A DNA stretch of 64,000 nucleotides from Rhodococcus sp. P-2 (GCF_016598535.1 NZ_CP066779.1:4276053-4340052), one strand, 5' to 3'; shown: positions 19,090-29,678, numbered from the stretch's first letter. The notes: generated by a model not told the origin, from the sequence alone. Numbers and translations are program-made.

Positions 19090-20277
19090 ATGACGCCCCC
19101 GCACAACTACCTCGCCGTAATCAAGGTCGTCGGCATCGGCGGCGGCGGCGTGAACGCAGTCAACCGCATGATCGAACAGGGACTCAAGGGAGTCGAGTTC
19201 ATCGCGGTCAACACGGACGCGCAAGCCCTTCTGATGAGTGACGCCGACGTCAAGCTCGACGTCGGTCGTGAATTGACCCGTGGCCTCGGCGCCGGTGCTG
19301 ACCCTGAAGTGGGTCGCAAGGCAGCCGAAGATCACAAGGACGAGATCGAAGAGGTCATCAAGGGCGCCGACATGGTGTTCGTGACCGCAGGCGAGGGTGG
19401 TGGCACCGGAACCGGTGGTGCCCCTGTCGTGGCAAGCATCGCCCGGAAGCTGGGCGCACTCACCGTCGGCGTCGTGACTCGGCCGTTCTCCTTCGAGGGC
19501 AAGCGTCGTGGGGGACAGGCGGATACCGGAATCCAGGCGCTCCGCGAGTCCTGCGACACGCTGATCGTCATTCCCAACGATCGCCTGCTCCAGCTGGGTG
19601 ACGCGGCCGTCAGCCTCATGGATGCCTTCCGCAGCGCCGACGAGGTTCTCCTCAACGGCGTCCAGGGCATCACCGACCTCATCACCACCCCGGGCCTGAT
19701 CAACGTCGACTTCGCGGACGTCAAGGGTGTCATGTCCGGCGCCGGCAGCGCTTTGATGGGCATCGGATCCTCACGTGGTGAGGGACGCGCTATCAAGGCG
19801 GCAGAATCCGCGATCAATTCCCCGCTCCTCGAAGCATCGATGGAAGGCGCCCGCGGCGTTCTCCTGTCGATCGCCGGCGGCAGCGATCTGGGTCTGTTCG
19901 AGATCAACGAGGCGGCTTCGCTGGTGCAGGAAGCTGCGCACATCGACGCCAACATCATCTTCGGAACGGTCATCGACGATTCACTCGGCGACGAGGTTCG
20001 TGTGACGGTCATCGCTGCAGGATTCGACGGAGGAGCTCCGGCTCGCCGTCCCGTGGAGTCGACCGCGCAGGGACGTGGGGCAATCGGTGCCGGGCGCGCA
20101 GGTGAGGTCGGCCGGTCACCGGTGGCCGCCGAACCTGCTGGCGAGCAGCCGATTTCCGCAGCGCGCGAGACCACCGGTTCGGGCAGCTTGCCTCCGATCG
20201 GTGGCCCACGCCATGCGCCGGTCCAGGAAGACGACGGCGACGACGACGTCGATGTGCCGGTCTTCATGCGTCGCTGA
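19090..20277 (+). CDS. ftsZ: Cell division protein FtsZ
   Basis: 395 aa from the ATG at 19090 with GAAGGCGAGAG upstream. The GTPase domain has [13 protein letters not shown], the tubulin signature GGGTGTG at 103-109, NDRLL and [11 protein letters not shown] (T7 loop for catalysis). A variable linker of about 65 residues leads to the conserved C-terminal peptide [12 protein letters not shown], the anchor for SepF and other partners in this group. It polymerises into the Z-ring. It is transcribed from its own leader and is followed by a clear hairpin terminator. Confidence 0.98.
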   Translation: MTPPHNYLAVIKVVGIGGGGVNAVNRMIEQGLKGVEFIAVNTDAQALLMSDADVKLDVGRELTRGLGAGADPEVGRKAAEDHKDEIEEVIKGADMVFVTAGEGGGTGTGGAPVVASIARKLGALTVGVVTRPFSFEGKRRGGQADTGIQALRESCDTLIVIPNDRLLQLGDAAVSLMDAFRSADEVLLNGVQGITDLITTPGLINVDFADVKGVMSGAGSALMGIGSSRGEGRAIKAAESAINSPLLEASMEGARGVLLSIAGGSDLGLFEINEAASLVQEAAHIDANIIFGTVIDDSLGDEVRVTVIAAGFDGGAPARRPVESTAQGRGAIGAGRAGEVGRSPVAAEPAGEQPISAARETTGSGSLPPIGGPRHAPVQEDDGDDDVDVPVFMRR

Positions 20278-20300
20278 CGTAGGGCTACAAACAGTTTCGC

Positions 20301-20335
20301 GAACAGGGTGCCCGGAATTTCTGGGTACCCTGTTC
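20301..20335 (+). terminator. Terminator after ftsZ
   Basis: GAACAGGGT (20301-20309) pairs with ACCCTGTTC (20327-20335); inside this, CCC and GGG also pair around a single mismatch. It is followed by TTGAC and lies 24 bp past the ftsZ stop. Confidence 0.7.
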
Positions 20336-20385
20336 TTGACTGGATGTCCGGTCACGTCTGAGCCGGACGACAACTTTCGACGTTT

Positions 20386-21153
20386 GTGAGCACACATATC
20401 TTGAGTACCGAGAAGTCGACCACCCGCACCCGCATTCGCCGCGTCGTGACCAGCCGAGCCGGTGGTGTTTCCGCGTCACCGTACGAGTCGTTCAATCTCG
20501 GCGATCACGTCGGAGACGATCCGGCGGCCGTCGATGCGAATCGCCGTCGCCTGGCACGCGAAATAGGCGTCGAGCCTGACCATCTCGTGTGGATGGAACA
20601 AATCCACTCGCGCAACGTCACTGTCGTGACGGAACCGACCGACGAAGTGATTCCGGTGACGGACGCTCTGGTCACCACCGTTCCCGGCCTGGCGCTCGCC
20701 ACTCTCAGTGCTGACTGTGTTCCCGTTCTGCTCTCCGACGAGGAGGCCGGTGTGATCGCGGCCGTTCATGCCGGACGGATCGGTGCCCGCATCGGTATCG
20801 TCCCGCGCGTCCTCGCGGAGATGGTGCGACAGGGCGCGGACGTCTCACGTATCGGCGCCTTCCTCGGTCCGGCAGCCAGCGGACGCCAGTACGAGGTTCC
20901 CGCCGCGATGCGCGCAGACGTGGAAAAGCACTTGCCGGGCAGCGCAACTCGCACCGAGAAGGGCACGCCGGGACTCGATCTACGTGCGGGACTGCGTAAG
21001 CAGTTGCTCGCCGCGGGTGTGTCCGGTGTCGCCGAGGACCCCCGGTGCACGATCGAGGATCGCGCGTTGTTCAGTCATCGCCGAGAATCTCTGACCGGGC
21101 GTCAAGCTGCAGTGATCTGGATGGAAGCGCCCGCAGCGCAGGAAACCGTCTAG
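20386..21153 (+). CDS. pgeF: Purine nucleoside phosphorylase/laccase-domain protein PgeF (YfiH family)
   Basis: 255 aa from a GTG at 20386; a TTG at 20401 is an alternative and neither has a strong ribosome site. Family motifs are SRAGGVSASPYESFNLGDHV at the N-terminus, HSRNV, the metal-binding SADCVPVLL and AAVHAGRIGARIGIV, and FLGPAASGRQYEVP. DUF152/YfiH proteins act on purine nucleosides and edit peptidoglycan precursors in some species, which fits the dcw neighbourhood. yggS follows after 6 bp. Confidence 0.9.
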   Translation: MSTHILSTEKSTTRTRIRRVVTSRAGGVSASPYESFNLGDHVGDDPAAVDANRRRLAREIGVEPDHLVWMEQIHSRNVTVVTEPTDEVIPVTDALVTTVPGLALATLSADCVPVLLSDEEAGVIAAVHAGRIGARIGIVPRVLAEMVRQGADVSRIGAFLGPAASGRQYEVPAAMRADVEKHLPGSATRTEKGTPGLDLRAGLRKQLLAAGVSGVAEDPRCTIEDRALFSHRRESLTGRQAAVIWMEAPAAQETV

Positions 21154-21159
21154 GCAGAA

Positions 21160-21909
21160 ATGCGCCAGACGGATATGCGGCTGACAGAAATATCGACGGC
21201 ACTCGACTCGGTGAGGGCGCGACTGGCGGCCGCCTGCCTTGCCGCCGGTCGTGAAGTTTCCGACGTAGCACTGCTGCCAGTTACCAAATTCTTTCCGGCG
21301 TCCGACGCCCGAATCCTGTACGAACTGGGTTGCCGTGAATTCGGTGAGTCTCGTGAGCAGGAAGCAGTGGAGAAGGTTGCGGACTTCGACCGCGCTGCAG
21401 AGAGCGGCGCGATCGACGATCCGGTTCGCTGGCACATGATCGGGCAGTTGCAGCGCAACAAAGCGCGTTCGGTAGCGAAGTGGGCCTACGCAATTCACTC
21501 GGTGGACAGTGCGCGACTGGCCGATGCGCTCGATCGGGCGGCGCTCGGAGCTTTGTCCGACGGAGAGCGCACAGCGCCGCTGCGGGTGCTCATCCAGGTA
21601 AGTCTGGACGGCGACCCTGCGCGTGGCGGAGTTCCGACGGGAGAGCTAACCCCTCTTGCCGAGCGGATCGAATCAGCCGAAGGTCTCGAATTCGCGGGAC
21701 TGATGGCCGTCCCGCCGCTTGGGTCAGAACCGGACGAGCAGTTCGAAATCCTCCGCAGGGCACATCTTTTGATTCTCGAATCGCATCCACGGGCAACCGA
21801 ACTCTCGGCAGGAATGACCGGTGATCTGGAGGCCGCAGTGCGCCATGGATCAACCTGCGTGCGTGTCGGAACCGCACTGCTCGGCTCACGACCAGTAATC
21901 TCGAGGTGA
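21160..21909 (+). CDS. yggS: YggS/PROSC family pyridoxal phosphate homeostasis protein
   Basis: 249 aa from the ATG at 21160 (a second ATG lies five codons in). It is a single PLP-binding TIM barrel. LLPVTKFFPAS carries the PLP lysine (Lys43), and FGESREQEAVEK, WHMIGQLQRNKA, IQVSLDGDP and FAGLMAVPP are conserved blocks. The family balances free PLP and amino acid pools. It is the usual actinobacterial neighbour between pgeF and sepF. The end VRVGTALLGSR matches the family's C-terminal motif. Confidence 0.93.
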   Translation: MRQTDMRLTEISTALDSVRARLAAACLAAGREVSDVALLPVTKFFPASDARILYELGCREFGESREQEAVEKVADFDRAAESGAIDDPVRWHMIGQLQRNKARSVAKWAYAIHSVDSARLADALDRAALGALSDGERTAPLRVLIQVSLDGDPARGGVPTGELTPLAERIESAEGLEFAGLMAVPPLGSEPDEQFEILRRAHLLILESHPRATELSAGMTGDLEAAVRHGSTCVRVGTALLGSRPVISR

Positions 21910-21994
21910 TCGCTCAGGTGATCGCCCAACCCGTCCACACCGCTGCGACCGGTCGCAGTCGGATTGATTCCGCCGCGCCAAGGAAGGTCGATCA

Positions 21995-22645
21995 ATGAGC
22001 AACCTGCATAAGTTCAAGGCTTACTTCGGCATGGTTCCCCTCGATGACTACGAGGACGAATACGTGGAGGAGCCCGATCAGGCTCGCCGCGCACCCCGTC
22101 GTAGTCACGACGGCTATGCCGAGCGCGACGACCGCGAATTCGTCGAACCTGCCTTCTCGAAGGCGAGCTACGCGCCCAGTCGTCGTGACGAAGAGGACGC
22201 GGAGTTCGATCGCTACGATTCCCGGCCCCGCGTCGACACCGTTCCCAGTCGCAGTAGCCGCCCGGCGATGGCGCCGCGCCCGGCAAGCCGCGGCAACCTC
22301 GCGGTCGACGCTCGTGCAGAGCGTCCCGAAGCGCGACGTGCACCTGTTGTCGATGACGGCGGCCCGCTCGCCAAGATCACGACGCTGCGTCCGCAGAGCT
22401 ACGCAGAGGCCCGCACCATCGGTGAGCGGTTCCGCGACGGCACTCCCGTCATCATGGATCTGGTCGACATGAGCAACGCCGACGCGAAGCGTCTGGTCGA
22501 TTTCGCGGCCGGCCTGGCGTTCGCATTGCGTGGTTCTTTCGACAAGGTAGCCACCAAAGTGTTTCTTCTCTCACCGGCCGACATCGACGTTTCCGCTGAG
22601 GAACGCCGTCGGATCGCCGAGACGGGTTTCTACAGCCAGAAATGA
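21995..22645 (+). CDS. sepF: Cell division protein SepF
   Basis: 216 aa from the ATG at 21995 with AAGGAAGG upstream. The N-terminus [20 protein letters not shown] is the amphipathic membrane-binding helix. An Arg/Asp-rich disordered linker of about 95 residues leads to the C-terminal SepF core ([51 protein letters not shown]). It anchors FtsZ filaments to the membrane; FtsA is absent from this cluster, as usual in actinobacteria. Confidence 0.96.
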   Translation: MSNLHKFKAYFGMVPLDDYEDEYVEEPDQARRAPRRSHDGYAERDDREFVEPAFSKASYAPSRRDEEDAEFDRYDSRPRVDTVPSRSSRPAMAPRPASRGNLAVDARAERPEARRAPVVDDGGPLAKITTLRPQSYAEARTIGERFRDGTPVIMDLVDMSNADAKRLVDFAAGLAFALRGSFDKVATKVFLLSPADIDVSAEERRRIAETGFYSQK

Positions 22646-22834
22646 TGGTCTCGACCGCAGTCCGGCCCCTGAGCAGGGGTGACGTGAGCACATTCGAACG
22701 GCGGCCCGTCTCGGCGGGCGCCGCATTCGGACCCATCGCCGGCCGTTACAAGGCGGACGCGATGCGGACCGGTTCCGGAATTGCTGCGGTGTGTCTGTTT
22801 TGGACACAACGCAGAAGTCAGGCAGAGTGAGGGT

Positions 22835-23113
22835 GTGGACGCGCTTCTCTCTGTGATCTATCTGGTGCTGGTTGTCTTCTGGCTGTTGCTGATCGGCAGA
22901 GTGATCGTCGAGTTCGTTCGTTCGTTTGCCAGAGATTGGCGACCGACCGGATTGGTCGCTGTCATTCTCGAAACCATTTTTACGATCACCGATCCTCCGG
23001 TGAAACTGCTCCGCAGGTTGATCCCCCCGATCAACCTCGGTGGAGTTCGCTTGGATCTATCCATCATGGTCTTGCTTTTCATCGTCATCATCCTGATGTC
23101 GGTTGTTCGCTGA
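22835..23113 (+). CDS. YggT family membrane protein
   Basis: 92 aa from a GTG at 22835 with AGTGAGG just upstream; a longer frame from 22781 enters the intergenic region and lacks a ribosome site. It has two hydrophobic spans (YLVLVVFWLLLIGRVIVEFV and LSIMVLLFIVIILMSVV) flanking the conserved TDPPVKLLRRLIPP stretch of the YggT family. Located between sepF and wag31, the standard actinobacterial arrangement. Function not established; a link to polar growth or membrane homeostasis is inferred from context. Confidence 0.9.
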   Translation: MDALLSVIYLVLVVFWLLLIGRVIVEFVRSFARDWRPTGLVAVILETIFTITDPPVKLLRRLIPPINLGGVRLDLSIMVLLFIVIILMSVVR

Positions 23114-23225
23114 GCGCAGTCCGAGTGAGTGGTGTGCCAGAATGGAACCCATAACTCATACGGTGGTTCGCCACTACGTAGACTGTGTTGCAACTGAATG
23201 CTTGCTAGACCGCCAAATGACGCGT

Positions 23226-23238
23226 GAAGGGATCCTTC
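23226..23238 (+). promoter_or_regulatory. Palindrome covering the wag31 ribosome site
   Basis: GAAGG (23226-23230) and CCTTC (23234-23238) form a 5-bp inverted repeat around GAT, directly before the ATG at 23240. The GAAGGGA is also the best ribosome binding site, so pairing would hide it. Confidence 0.4.
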
Positions 23239-23239
23239 C

Positions 23240-24067
23240 ATGCCGCAACTGACTCCAGCTGACGTGCACAACGTTGCGTTCAGCAAGCCGCCTATCGGCA
23301 AGCGTGGCTACAACGAGGACGAGGTCGACGCATTCCTCGACCTCGTCGAACAGGCGCTGTCGCAGCTCATCGAAGAGAATGCGGACCTGCGCCAGCGCGT
23401 AGGTGAGCTGGATCAGGAGCTCGCGGCTGCCAAGAAGTCGCCGGCACCGGCTCAGCAAGCGGCACCCGTCGCAGCGCAGCCCAAGCCGGAGCCCGCTCGG
23501 GTCGTCGAGCCGCCCAAGCCTGCACCTGTTGCAGCACCGGTTCCCGCCGCCGCTGCCGTCGCAGCGCCGCAGAGTGGCGACACCCACATGCAGGCCGCGA
23601 AGGTCCTCGGACTGGCTCAGGAGATGGCGGATCGTCTCACCAACGATGCGAAGACCGAGTCCGAGCAGCTGCTCGGCAGTGCTCGCACCAACTCCGAGCA
23701 GCTCATGAGCGAGGCTCGCAGCAAGGCCGACGGCATGATCGCGGATGCGCGCAACAAGTCGGAGGCAATGCTCACCGACGCTCAGACCCGCTCCGAGACC
23801 CAGCTTCGCCAGGCTCAGGAGAAGGCAGACGCTCTCAAGGCGGACGCCGAGAAGAAGCACACCGAAATCATGGCGACCATCAACCAGCAGCGTTCGGTCC
23901 TCGAAGGCCGTATCGAGCAGCTGAAGACGTTCGAACGTGAGTACCGGGTGCGCCTGAAGTCCTACCTGGAATCGCAGCTCGAAGAGCTCGAACAGCGTGG
24001 CTCGGCCGTTCCGGTCGACGGCGGACAGGATTCCTACAGCCCGTCCTTCGCCAAGGGGAACAGCTGA
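23240..24067 (+). CDS. wag31: Polar growth protein Wag31 (DivIVA)
   Basis: 275 aa from the ATG at 23240. The N-terminal DivIVA domain ([40 protein letters not shown]) binds curved membrane. A Pro/Ala-rich linker (about residues 70-115) joins it to a long coiled coil rich in Glu/Lys/Gln (about 115-250). It recruits cell wall synthesis to the poles and is essential in mycolate actinobacteria, where its N-terminal region is phosphorylated by PknA/B. The linker is longer than in Bacillus DivIVA, as is normal in this order. Confidence 0.97.
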   Translation: MPQLTPADVHNVAFSKPPIGKRGYNEDEVDAFLDLVEQALSQLIEENADLRQRVGELDQELAAAKKSPAPAQQAAPVAAQPKPEPARVVEPPKPAPVAAPVPAAAAVAAPQSGDTHMQAAKVLGLAQEMADRLTNDAKTESEQLLGSARTNSEQLMSEARSKADGMIADARNKSEAMLTDAQTRSETQLRQAQEKADALKADAEKKHTEIMATINQQRSVLEGRIEQLKTFEREYRVRLKSYLESQLEELEQRGSAVPVDGGQDSYSPSFAKGNS

Positions 24068-24116
24068 CCGAGAGCGCCCCGTCGGCTCAGCTATCGGACC
24101 GGACAAAGGTTGATAC

Positions 24117-24425
24117 GTGCTGGTCGTGACGTTGGTTCTCGCGGGAGTTGGCTTCGCACTCCTGATCGTTGCCCTGACCACAGGGTCGCTGATCTGGGCG
24201 TGGGCATGTATCGCGATTTGTGTAGCAGGTGCCGTCCTTCTGCTGGTCAGTGCGCTGACCAGCAGGAAGGCGGTTCCTTCGTTGGATGACCCGGTATCGG
24301 GCAGTGGCATGTCGTCGCCGTACGGTCGAGGCGAGAGTTCCTCGGATTCCTCGACCGGTGATGCAGCCACTGTCAACGACGACAATCCGGGAAACCATGG
24401 CGAAGCGTCGGGCGGCAAGACCTAA
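24117..24425 (+). CDS. Small two-span membrane protein (Rv2144c-like)
   Basis: 102 aa from a GTG at 24117. Two hydrophobic segments (LVVTLVLAGVGFALLIVALT and WAWACIAICVAGAVLLLVSA) are followed by an acidic Ser/Gly-rich cytoplasmic tail. By position after wag31 and topology it corresponds to M. tuberculosis Rv2144c. No catalytic motif is visible. It ends the dcw-associated block. Confidence 0.8.
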   Translation: MLVVTLVLAGVGFALLIVALTTGSLIWAWACIAICVAGAVLLLVSALTSRKAVPSLDDPVSGSGMSSPYGRGESSSDSSTGDAATVNDDNPGNHGEASGGKT

Positions 24426-24429
24426 GCTC

Positions 24430-24492
24430 TACCGAAGTCCTAGGCTGTACCGAAGTCCTGGCCATACCGAAGTCCTGGGCAGTACCGACACG
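24430..24492. repeat. Tandem 17-18-bp repeats upstream of the ileS T-box
   Basis: Units beginning TACCGAAGTCCT start at 24430 (18 bp), 24448 (17 bp) and 24465 (18 bp), with a truncated copy TACCGACACG at 24483. They lie just past the stop of the preceding gene and before the T-box leader. Confidence 0.8.
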
Positions 24493-24509
24493 TCGTAGGA
24501 CAAGTATTA

Positions 24510-24757
24510 GACTGTCGATCACGAATACCTGGCTTTGATCCGGCAATCACCGGGGAGCTTTCGGAAGAACGGTTCTTGCCGCTTCAGGCGACGAGAACTC
24601 AGTAGAACCGAACGGGTGAGCCCGTCACAGCTCGATCGAGTGGCACCTCGGGATCCAAGCGCGGATCGGCGGGGTGCAAACGGGGTGGTACCGCGGTGTC
24701 GGCGCACAAGCGCCACGTCGTCCCCGTGCCGAGTCCGACTGGCACGAGGAGATCGCC
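24510..24757 (+). ncRNA. T-box riboswitch controlling ileS (translational, actinobacterial type)
   Basis: The conserved T-box sequence GGGTGGTACCGCGG is at 24683-24696, with UGGU (24686-24689) able to pair with the tRNA acceptor end of A-discriminator tRNA-Ile. Upstream, ATCACCGGGGAGCTTTCGG (24546-24564) matches the ultrashort stem I of actinobacterial ileS T-boxes, giving AUC (24546-24548) as the likely isoleucine specifier. Near the gene, CGTGCC/GGCACG (24725-24730/24741-24746) forms a hairpin beside the GAGGAG ribosome site, and there is no poly-U terminator. Uncharged tRNA-Ile should therefore switch translation on. The 5' end is approximate. Confidence 0.88.
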
Positions 24758-27700
24758 ATGGCGAGTAACGGGTATCCCAAAGTCGACTACGGTGTCCCCG
24801 CCGACACCGGAGTCAAGTTCCCCGATCTGGAACAGAAAGTCCTGAAACAGTGGGACGACGACGACACCTTCCGTGCGTCGGTTGCCAATCGGGACGGTAA
24901 CGAAGAGTTCGTTTTCTACGACGGACCGCCATTCGCAAACGGTTTGCCGCATTACGGTCACCTGCTGACGGGGTACGTCAAGGACCTGGTGCCGCGCTTC
25001 CAGACCATGCGTGGACGCAAGGTCGAGCGACGCTTCGGCTGGGATTGCCACGGCCTGCCCGCGGAACTCGAAGCGGAGAAGCAACTCGGCATCAAGGACA
25101 AGGCCGAGATCGAAGTCATGGGTCTGGCCAAGTTCAACGAGTACTGCAAGGCCTCGGTGCTCAAGTACACCGACGAGTGGCGTGACTACGTCACCCGCCA
25201 GGCACGTTGGGTCGACTTCGACAACGACTACAAGACCCTGGACGTCGACTTCATGGAGTCCGTCATGTGGGCCTTCAAGGAGCTGCACGACAAGGGCCTG
25301 ATCTATCAGGGCTTCCGCGTGCTGCCGTACAGCTGGTACGAGCAGACTCCGCTGTCCAATCAGGAGACTCGCCTCGACGACGCGTACAAGATGCGTCAGG
25401 ATCCCGCAGTCACGGTCGACATGCCGCTGGTCGCTCCGGGTTCACCCCTCGACGGCGCAAACGCGATCATCTGGACCACGACTCCGTGGACCCTGCCGTC
25501 CAACTTGGCGACTGCGGTGCATCCCGAGGTCGACTACGTTCAGGTGCTCGGTGAGGACGGAAAGCGGTATGTGCTCGCGGAAGCGCGGGTGGCTCATTAC
25601 GCACGTGAGCTGGGGGAGGACCCCGAGGTCGTGTCCCGTCACAAGGGCACCGAGTTGGTCGGACTGTCTTACACGCCGCCGTTCGACTTCTTCCTCGGAC
25701 ATCCGAACGCACACGTCGTGCTCTCGGCCGACTACGTGACAACCGACTCCGGAACCGGAATCGTCCACCTCGCACCGGCTTTCGGTGAAGAGGATATGGA
25801 TGTCGCCACGGCAAACGGCATCGAGGTCGTGCAGCCACTCGATCCAGGTGGAAAGTTCACCTCGATGGTTCCGCCGTACGAGGGCTTGATGGTCTTCGAC
25901 GCCAACCCCGTCATCATCAAGGACCTCAAGGCTGCCGGAAAGCTGCTGCGGCACGAGACGATCGAGCACTCCTACCCGCACAGTTGGCGCAGTGGGCAGC
26001 CGCTCATCTACATGGCGGTTCCGTCGTGGTTCGTCGCGGTCACCAAGTTCCGCGACCGCATGGTCGAGCTGAACAAGGACATCACCTGGGTGCCCGAGCA
26101 CATCCGTGACGGCCAGTTCGGCAAGTGGCTCGAAGGTGCCCGTGACTGGAACATCAGCCGAAACCGCTACTGGGGCAGCCCGATCCCGGTGTGGGTGTCG
26201 GACGATCCGCAGTACCCGCGTACGGACGTGTACGGATCGCTCGACCAGTTGGAGGCAGACTTCGGTGTGCGTCCGACCGATCTGCATCGGCCGATGATCG
26301 ACGACCTGGTCCGCCCGAATCCGGACGATCCGACCGGGAAGTCGATGATGCGCCGTGTTCCCGAGGTGCTCGACTGCTGGTTCGAATCCGGTTCGATGCC
26401 GTATGCGCAGGTGCACTACCCATTCGAGAACCGTGAATGGTTCGAGGGCCATTTCCCGGGCGATTTCATCGTCGAGTACAACGGCCAGACTCGCGGCTGG
26501 TTCTACACGCTGCACGTGCTGGCCACCGCACTCTTCGATCGTCCGGCGTTCAAAACCGTTGCCGCGCACGGCATCGTGCTCGGCGACGACGGACTGAAGA
26601 TGAGCAAGTCCAAGGGCAACTATCCGGACGTGAAGGAGGTGTTCAACCGCGACGGCAGCGATGCGATGCGATGGTTCCTGATGTCTTCGCCGATCCTGCG
26701 CGGGGGAAACCTCATCGTGACCGAGCAGGGCATCCGCGAAGGTGTGCGTCAGGCGTTGCTCCCGCTGTGGAACGCCTGGAGCTTCCTGCAGTTGTACGCG
26801 CCGGAATCCGGTGTGTGGCGTACCGATTCGGAGAACATCCTCGATCAGTACATCCTGGCCAAACTCGCGACCACCCGCGACGTGATCACCGAGGCCCTCG
26901 AGGTCAACGATATTGCCGGCGCGTGCGACGAGCTTCGGTTGTTCTGTGACGCGCTCACCAACTGGTATGTGCGACGTTCTCGTTCGCGGTTCTGGGACGA
27001 GGATCGCGACGCGATCGACACCTTGCACACCGTGCTCGAGGTCGTGACGCGTCTCGCCGCGCCGCTGTTGCCGTTGGTGTCCGAGGTGATCTGGCGCGGG
27101 CTGACCGGGGAGCGCTCGGTTCACCTGGCTGATTGGCCGGAGGCGTCGGAGCTCCCGGCGAACCCCGAGCTGGTAGCGGCGATGGACGACGTCCGGACCG
27201 TGTGCTCCACGGTGTTGAGCCTGCGCAAGGCACAGAATCTGCGTGTCCGCCTTCCGTTGCCTGAGGTCACGGTCGCGGCGCCCGACGCCGAGCGTCTGCG
27301 TCCGTTCCTCGGACTGATCGCCGACGAGGTCAACGTCAAGAAGGTCGATCTGACCGATGACGTCGACGTGCACGGGCGCTTCGAGATCGCAGTGAACGCG
27401 CGTGCTGCAGGACCGCGTCTGGGCAAGTCCGTACAGACCGTCATCAAGGCGGTCAAGGCGGGCGACTGGACCGAGAACGCGGACGGCGTCGTGGTTGCGG
27501 CGGGCATCGAACTGCTGCCAGAGGAGTACACGCAGAAACTGGTTGCAGCCGAGCCGGATTCGACGGCTGCACTGCCCGACGGTGCGGGACTGGTCGTACT
27601 CGACTCCGCTGTGACGGAGGAACTCGAAGCCGAGGGCTGGGCCAAGGACCGTATCCGTCAGTTGCAGGATGCGCGTCGTGCCGCCGGTTTGGATGTCTCG

Positions 27701-27871
27701 GACCGGATCAACGTCGTGCTCGAGGTTCCGCAGGACTGCAAGGAGTGGGCGGAGCGTCATCGCGAATTGATCGCCGGTGAGGTTCTGGCCACCTCGTTCT
27801 CGGTGGGTGAAGCAGGAGACGACGCCGTCGATCTCGGTGACGGTATCCGCGCCGCGATCACGAAGGTCTAG
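24758..27871 (+). CDS. ileS: Isoleucine--tRNA ligase
   Basis: 1037 aa from the ATG at 24758, preceded by GAGGAG; an open frame upstream crosses the T-box and is not coding. Class I signatures are PHYGH (HIGH-like, 65-68) and KMSKS at 614-618. The CP1 editing domain has [10 protein letters not shown], and [14 protein letters not shown] precedes KMSKS. Length and motifs fit the long eukaryote-like IleRS of mycobacteria and relatives, a type usually less sensitive to mupirocin (family knowledge, not tested here). Expression should follow tRNA-Ile charging through the upstream T-box. Confidence 0.97.
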   Translation: MASNGYPKVDYGVPADTGVKFPDLEQKVLKQWDDDDTFRASVANRDGNEEFVFYDGPPFANGLPHYGHLLTGYVKDLVPRFQTMRGRKVERRFGWDCHGLPAELEAEKQLGIKDKAEIEVMGLAKFNEYCKASVLKYTDEWRDYVTRQARWVDFDNDYKTLDVDFMESVMWAFKELHDKGLIYQGFRVLPYSWYEQTPLSNQETRLDDAYKMRQDPAVTVDMPLVAPGSPLDGANAIIWTTTPWTLPSNLATAVHPEVDYVQVLGEDGKRYVLAEARVAHYARELGEDPEVVSRHKGTELVGLSYTPPFDFFLGHPNAHVVLSADYVTTDSGTGIVHLAPAFGEEDMDVATANGIEVVQPLDPGGKFTSMVPPYEGLMVFDANPVIIKDLKAAGKLLRHETIEHSYPHSWRSGQPLIYMAVPSWFVAVTKFRDRMVELNKDITWVPEHIRDGQFGKWLEGARDWNISRNRYWGSPIPVWVSDDPQYPRTDVYGSLDQLEADFGVRPTDLHRPMIDDLVRPNPDDPTGKSMMRRVPEVLDCWFESGSMPYAQVHYPFENREWFEGHFPGDFIVEYNGQTRGWFYTLHVLATALFDRPAFKTVAAHGIVLGDDGLKMSKSKGNYPDVKEVFNRDGSDAMRWFLMSSPILRGGNLIVTEQGIREGVRQALLPLWNAWSFLQLYAPESGVWRTDSENILDQYILAKLATTRDVITEALEVNDIAGACDELRLFCDALTNWYVRRSRSRFWDEDRDAIDTLHTVLEVVTRLAAPLLPLVSEVIWRGLTGERSVHLADWPEASELPANPELVAAMDDVRTVCSTVLSLRKAQNLRVRLPLPEVTVAAPDAERLRPFLGLIADEVNVKKVDLTDDVDVHGRFEIAVNARAAGPRLGKSVQTVIKAVKAGDWTENADGVVVAAGIELLPEEYTQKLVAAEPDSTAALPDGAGLVVLDSAVTEELEAEGWAKDRIRQLQDARRAAGLDVSDRINVVLEVPQDCKEWAERHRELIAGEVLATSFSVGEAGDDAVDLGDGIRAAITKV

Positions 27872-27881
27872 TACCGACGCG

Positions 27882-27930
27882 ACTACTCCGGCTCCCGATG
27901 AATGTCTGTATGTCGGGGTGCCGGAGTAGT
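27882..27930 (+). terminator. Terminator after ileS
   Basis: ACTACTCCGGC (27882-27892) pairs with GCCGGAGTAGT (27920-27930), and the inner CCCGA/TCGGG also pair. TTTG follows. It begins 10 bp past the ileS stop and ends just before the TfoX-like gene. Confidence 0.75.
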
Positions 27931-27938
27931 TTGCTCTC

Positions 27939-28277
27939 ATGGGTACGAGCAAGGAAACCGTGGCGCGCATTCTCGAGCAGTTGGAACCGCTCGACGTGCG
28001 GGCAAGGGCGATGTTCGGCGAGTACGGATTGTATTGCGACGAGAAGATCGTGGGCTTGATCTGCGGAGACGTCTTGTTCGTCAAACCCACCGAGGTCAGT
28101 GCTGATTTCGGGTCAGAGGCCGATCTGGCTCCGCCGTACCCGGGGGCAAAGGATTACTACCGGGTGCCGGAGGAACGGCTGCAGGACCTCGATCACCTGC
28201 ACGCCTTCATTCAACGGACTGCCGACGTACTACCCCTGCCGAAGAAGAAGTCGCCCAAGAAGAAGGCGCGGACGTAG
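27939..28277 (+). CDS. TfoX/Sxy family N-terminal domain protein
   Basis: 112 aa from the ATG at 27939. The core ARAMFGEYGLYCDEKIVGLI, GDVLFVKPTEVS and PYPGAKDYYRVPEERLQD matches the TfoX N-terminal domain. The TfoX C-terminal domain of true competence regulators is absent, and a Lys-rich tail (PKKKSPKKKA) ends the protein. In this order such proteins have no known competence role. The start lies 8 bp from the ileS terminator, so it may be leaderless or read from weak readthrough. Confidence 0.85.
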   Translation: MGTSKETVARILEQLEPLDVRARAMFGEYGLYCDEKIVGLICGDVLFVKPTEVSADFGSEADLAPPYPGAKDYYRVPEERLQDLDHLHAFIQRTADVLPLPKKKSPKKKART

Positions 28278-28313
28278 ATTCTGCACCTACTTTTGAGAGA
28301 ACCGTAACGCCCG

Positions 28314-29678
28314 ATGAATCAAGGTGATCCCACACGAAGTCGCAGGTGGGTGCTGCATCTCGACATGGATGCGTTTTTCGCTTCCGCCGAGCAGTTGACG
28401 CGTCCCACGCTGCGAGGTCGGCCGGTGCTGGTCGGCGGCTTGGGCGGGCGCGGAGTGGTGGCCGGGGCAAGTTACGAAGCGAGAGTTTTCGGTGCGCGTT
28501 CGGCAATGCCGATGCACCAAGCACGCCGGATGGTCGGTGGCGGAGCGGTGGTATTGCCACCGCGGATGTCGTTGTATTCGGTTCTGAGTAAACGCACCTT
28601 CGACGCGTTGCGCCTTCGTATGCCGATCCTCGAGCAATTGTCGGTGGACGAGGCCTTCGGCGAACCAGTGGAATTGGCCGGAGTCGGCGCCGACGAGGTC
28701 CGCGCGTTTTGCGAGGACCTGCGGGCGTTGATCAAAGCCGAGACCGGGTTGGTGGCCTCGATCGGTGCCGGCGCAGGTAAGCAGGTCGCCAAGATCGCGT
28801 CGGGACTGGCAAAGCCCGACGGCGTCGCAGTGATTCCTCCCGGGATGCAGCACGAGTTGCTCGATCCACTTCCGGTGCGAAAGCTGTGGGGGATCGGTCC
28901 TGTTGCCGAGGAAAAGCTCAAGCGTCTCGGCATCGAAACCATCGGAGGGTTTGCCCGCACTCCCATAGCCGAGGTGGCGTCGATACTCGGAACCACTGTC
29001 GGACCGGGGTTGCATCGGCTCGCGCAGGGGATCGACGATCGGCCGGTCGCCGAGCGTGCCGAATCCAAGCAGATCAGCGCGGAATCCACGTTCGCCGCGG
29101 ACATCGTCACGATGGCGCAACTGCGCGCAGCCGTCGAAAGTAGTGGTCGTGCAGCATTTTCCAGGCTGGAGAAGGACGGAAGAGCTGCCCGCACCGTCGT
29201 ACTGAAGCTCAAGAAGTCCGATATGAGTATCTTGACTCGATCCGTGACGCTGCCGTTTGCCACGATCGACCGCCAAATCCTTGTCGCGACCGCGCAGAAA
29301 CAGGTCATCGATCCACAGGAATTGGGGCCGATTCGCCTGGTCGGTGTGGGATTCGCCGGTTTGTCCACCGTTCGGCAAGGATCACTTTTTCCCGAGTTGG
29401 ATCAGGACGTTCCCGGCTATCCGGTCGAGACTCTCACGGGCGCCCTCGATGAGGCCGAACTCGACGTTCCGGTGGCCGCACGCGTGCCTCAGCGCTACTG
29501 GCACCCTGGTTTGGACGTGAAGCATCCAGAATACGGACACGGTTGGGTGCAGGGTGCCGGGCACGGAGTGGTGACAGTTCGCTTCGAAACCCGTTCCAGC
29601 GGAACGGGAATAGCCAAAACCTTCGCCGAATCGGATGAGGTGCTCGAGGTAGCAGATGCGGTCGACAGCCTTCTCTGA
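28314..29678 (+). CDS. dinB: DNA polymerase IV (Y-family, DinB1/DinX-like)
   Basis: 454 aa from the ATG at 28314. The palm carries DMDAFFAS (Asp17) and SVDEAF (Asp112-Glu113), the metal and catalytic residues. [20 protein letters not shown] is the helix-hairpin-helix thumb region. RQGSLFPEL is a beta-clamp-binding motif of the QxxLF type. The tail [20 protein letters not shown] plus TVRFET is the extension seen in mycobacterial DinX (Rv1537), which also follows ileS. It performs error-prone translesion synthesis. Confidence 0.95.
   Translation: MNQGDPTRSRRWVLHLDMDAFFASAEQLTRPTLRGRPVLVGGLGGRGVVAGASYEARVFGARSAMPMHQARRMVGGGAVVLPPRMSLYSVLSKRTFDALRLRMPILEQLSVDEAFGEPVELAGVGADEVRAFCEDLRALIKAETGLVASIGAGAGKQVAKIASGLAKPDGVAVIPPGMQHELLDPLPVRKLWGIGPVAEEKLKRLGIETIGGFARTPIAEVASILGTTVGPGLHRLAQGIDDRPVAERAESKQISAESTFAADIVTMAQLRAAVESSGRAAFSRLEKDGRAARTVVLKLKKSDMSILTRSVTLPFATIDRQILVATAQKQVIDPQELGPIRLVGVGFAGLSTVRQGSLFPELDQDVPGYPVETLTGALDEAELDVPVAARVPQRYWHPGLDVKHPEYGHGWVQGAGHGVVTVRFETRSSGTGIAKTFAESDEVLEVADAVDSLL

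Noticed and set aside
22666-22679. Small CCCCT/AGGGG hairpin after sepF
   Set aside because: Only 5 bp and no U-run; too weak to call a terminator.
22642-22830. 62-codon frame after sepF
   Set aside because: Starts at the sepF stop without a ribosome site and looks non-conserved; intergenic DNA is more likely.
24674-24757. Upstream extension of ileS
   Set aside because: It reads through the T-box core and the ribosome site, so it is leader RNA, not protein.
25442-28090. 882-codon open frame antisense to ileS
   Set aside because: Shadow of ileS with low-complexity His/Arg/Val composition and no family motif.
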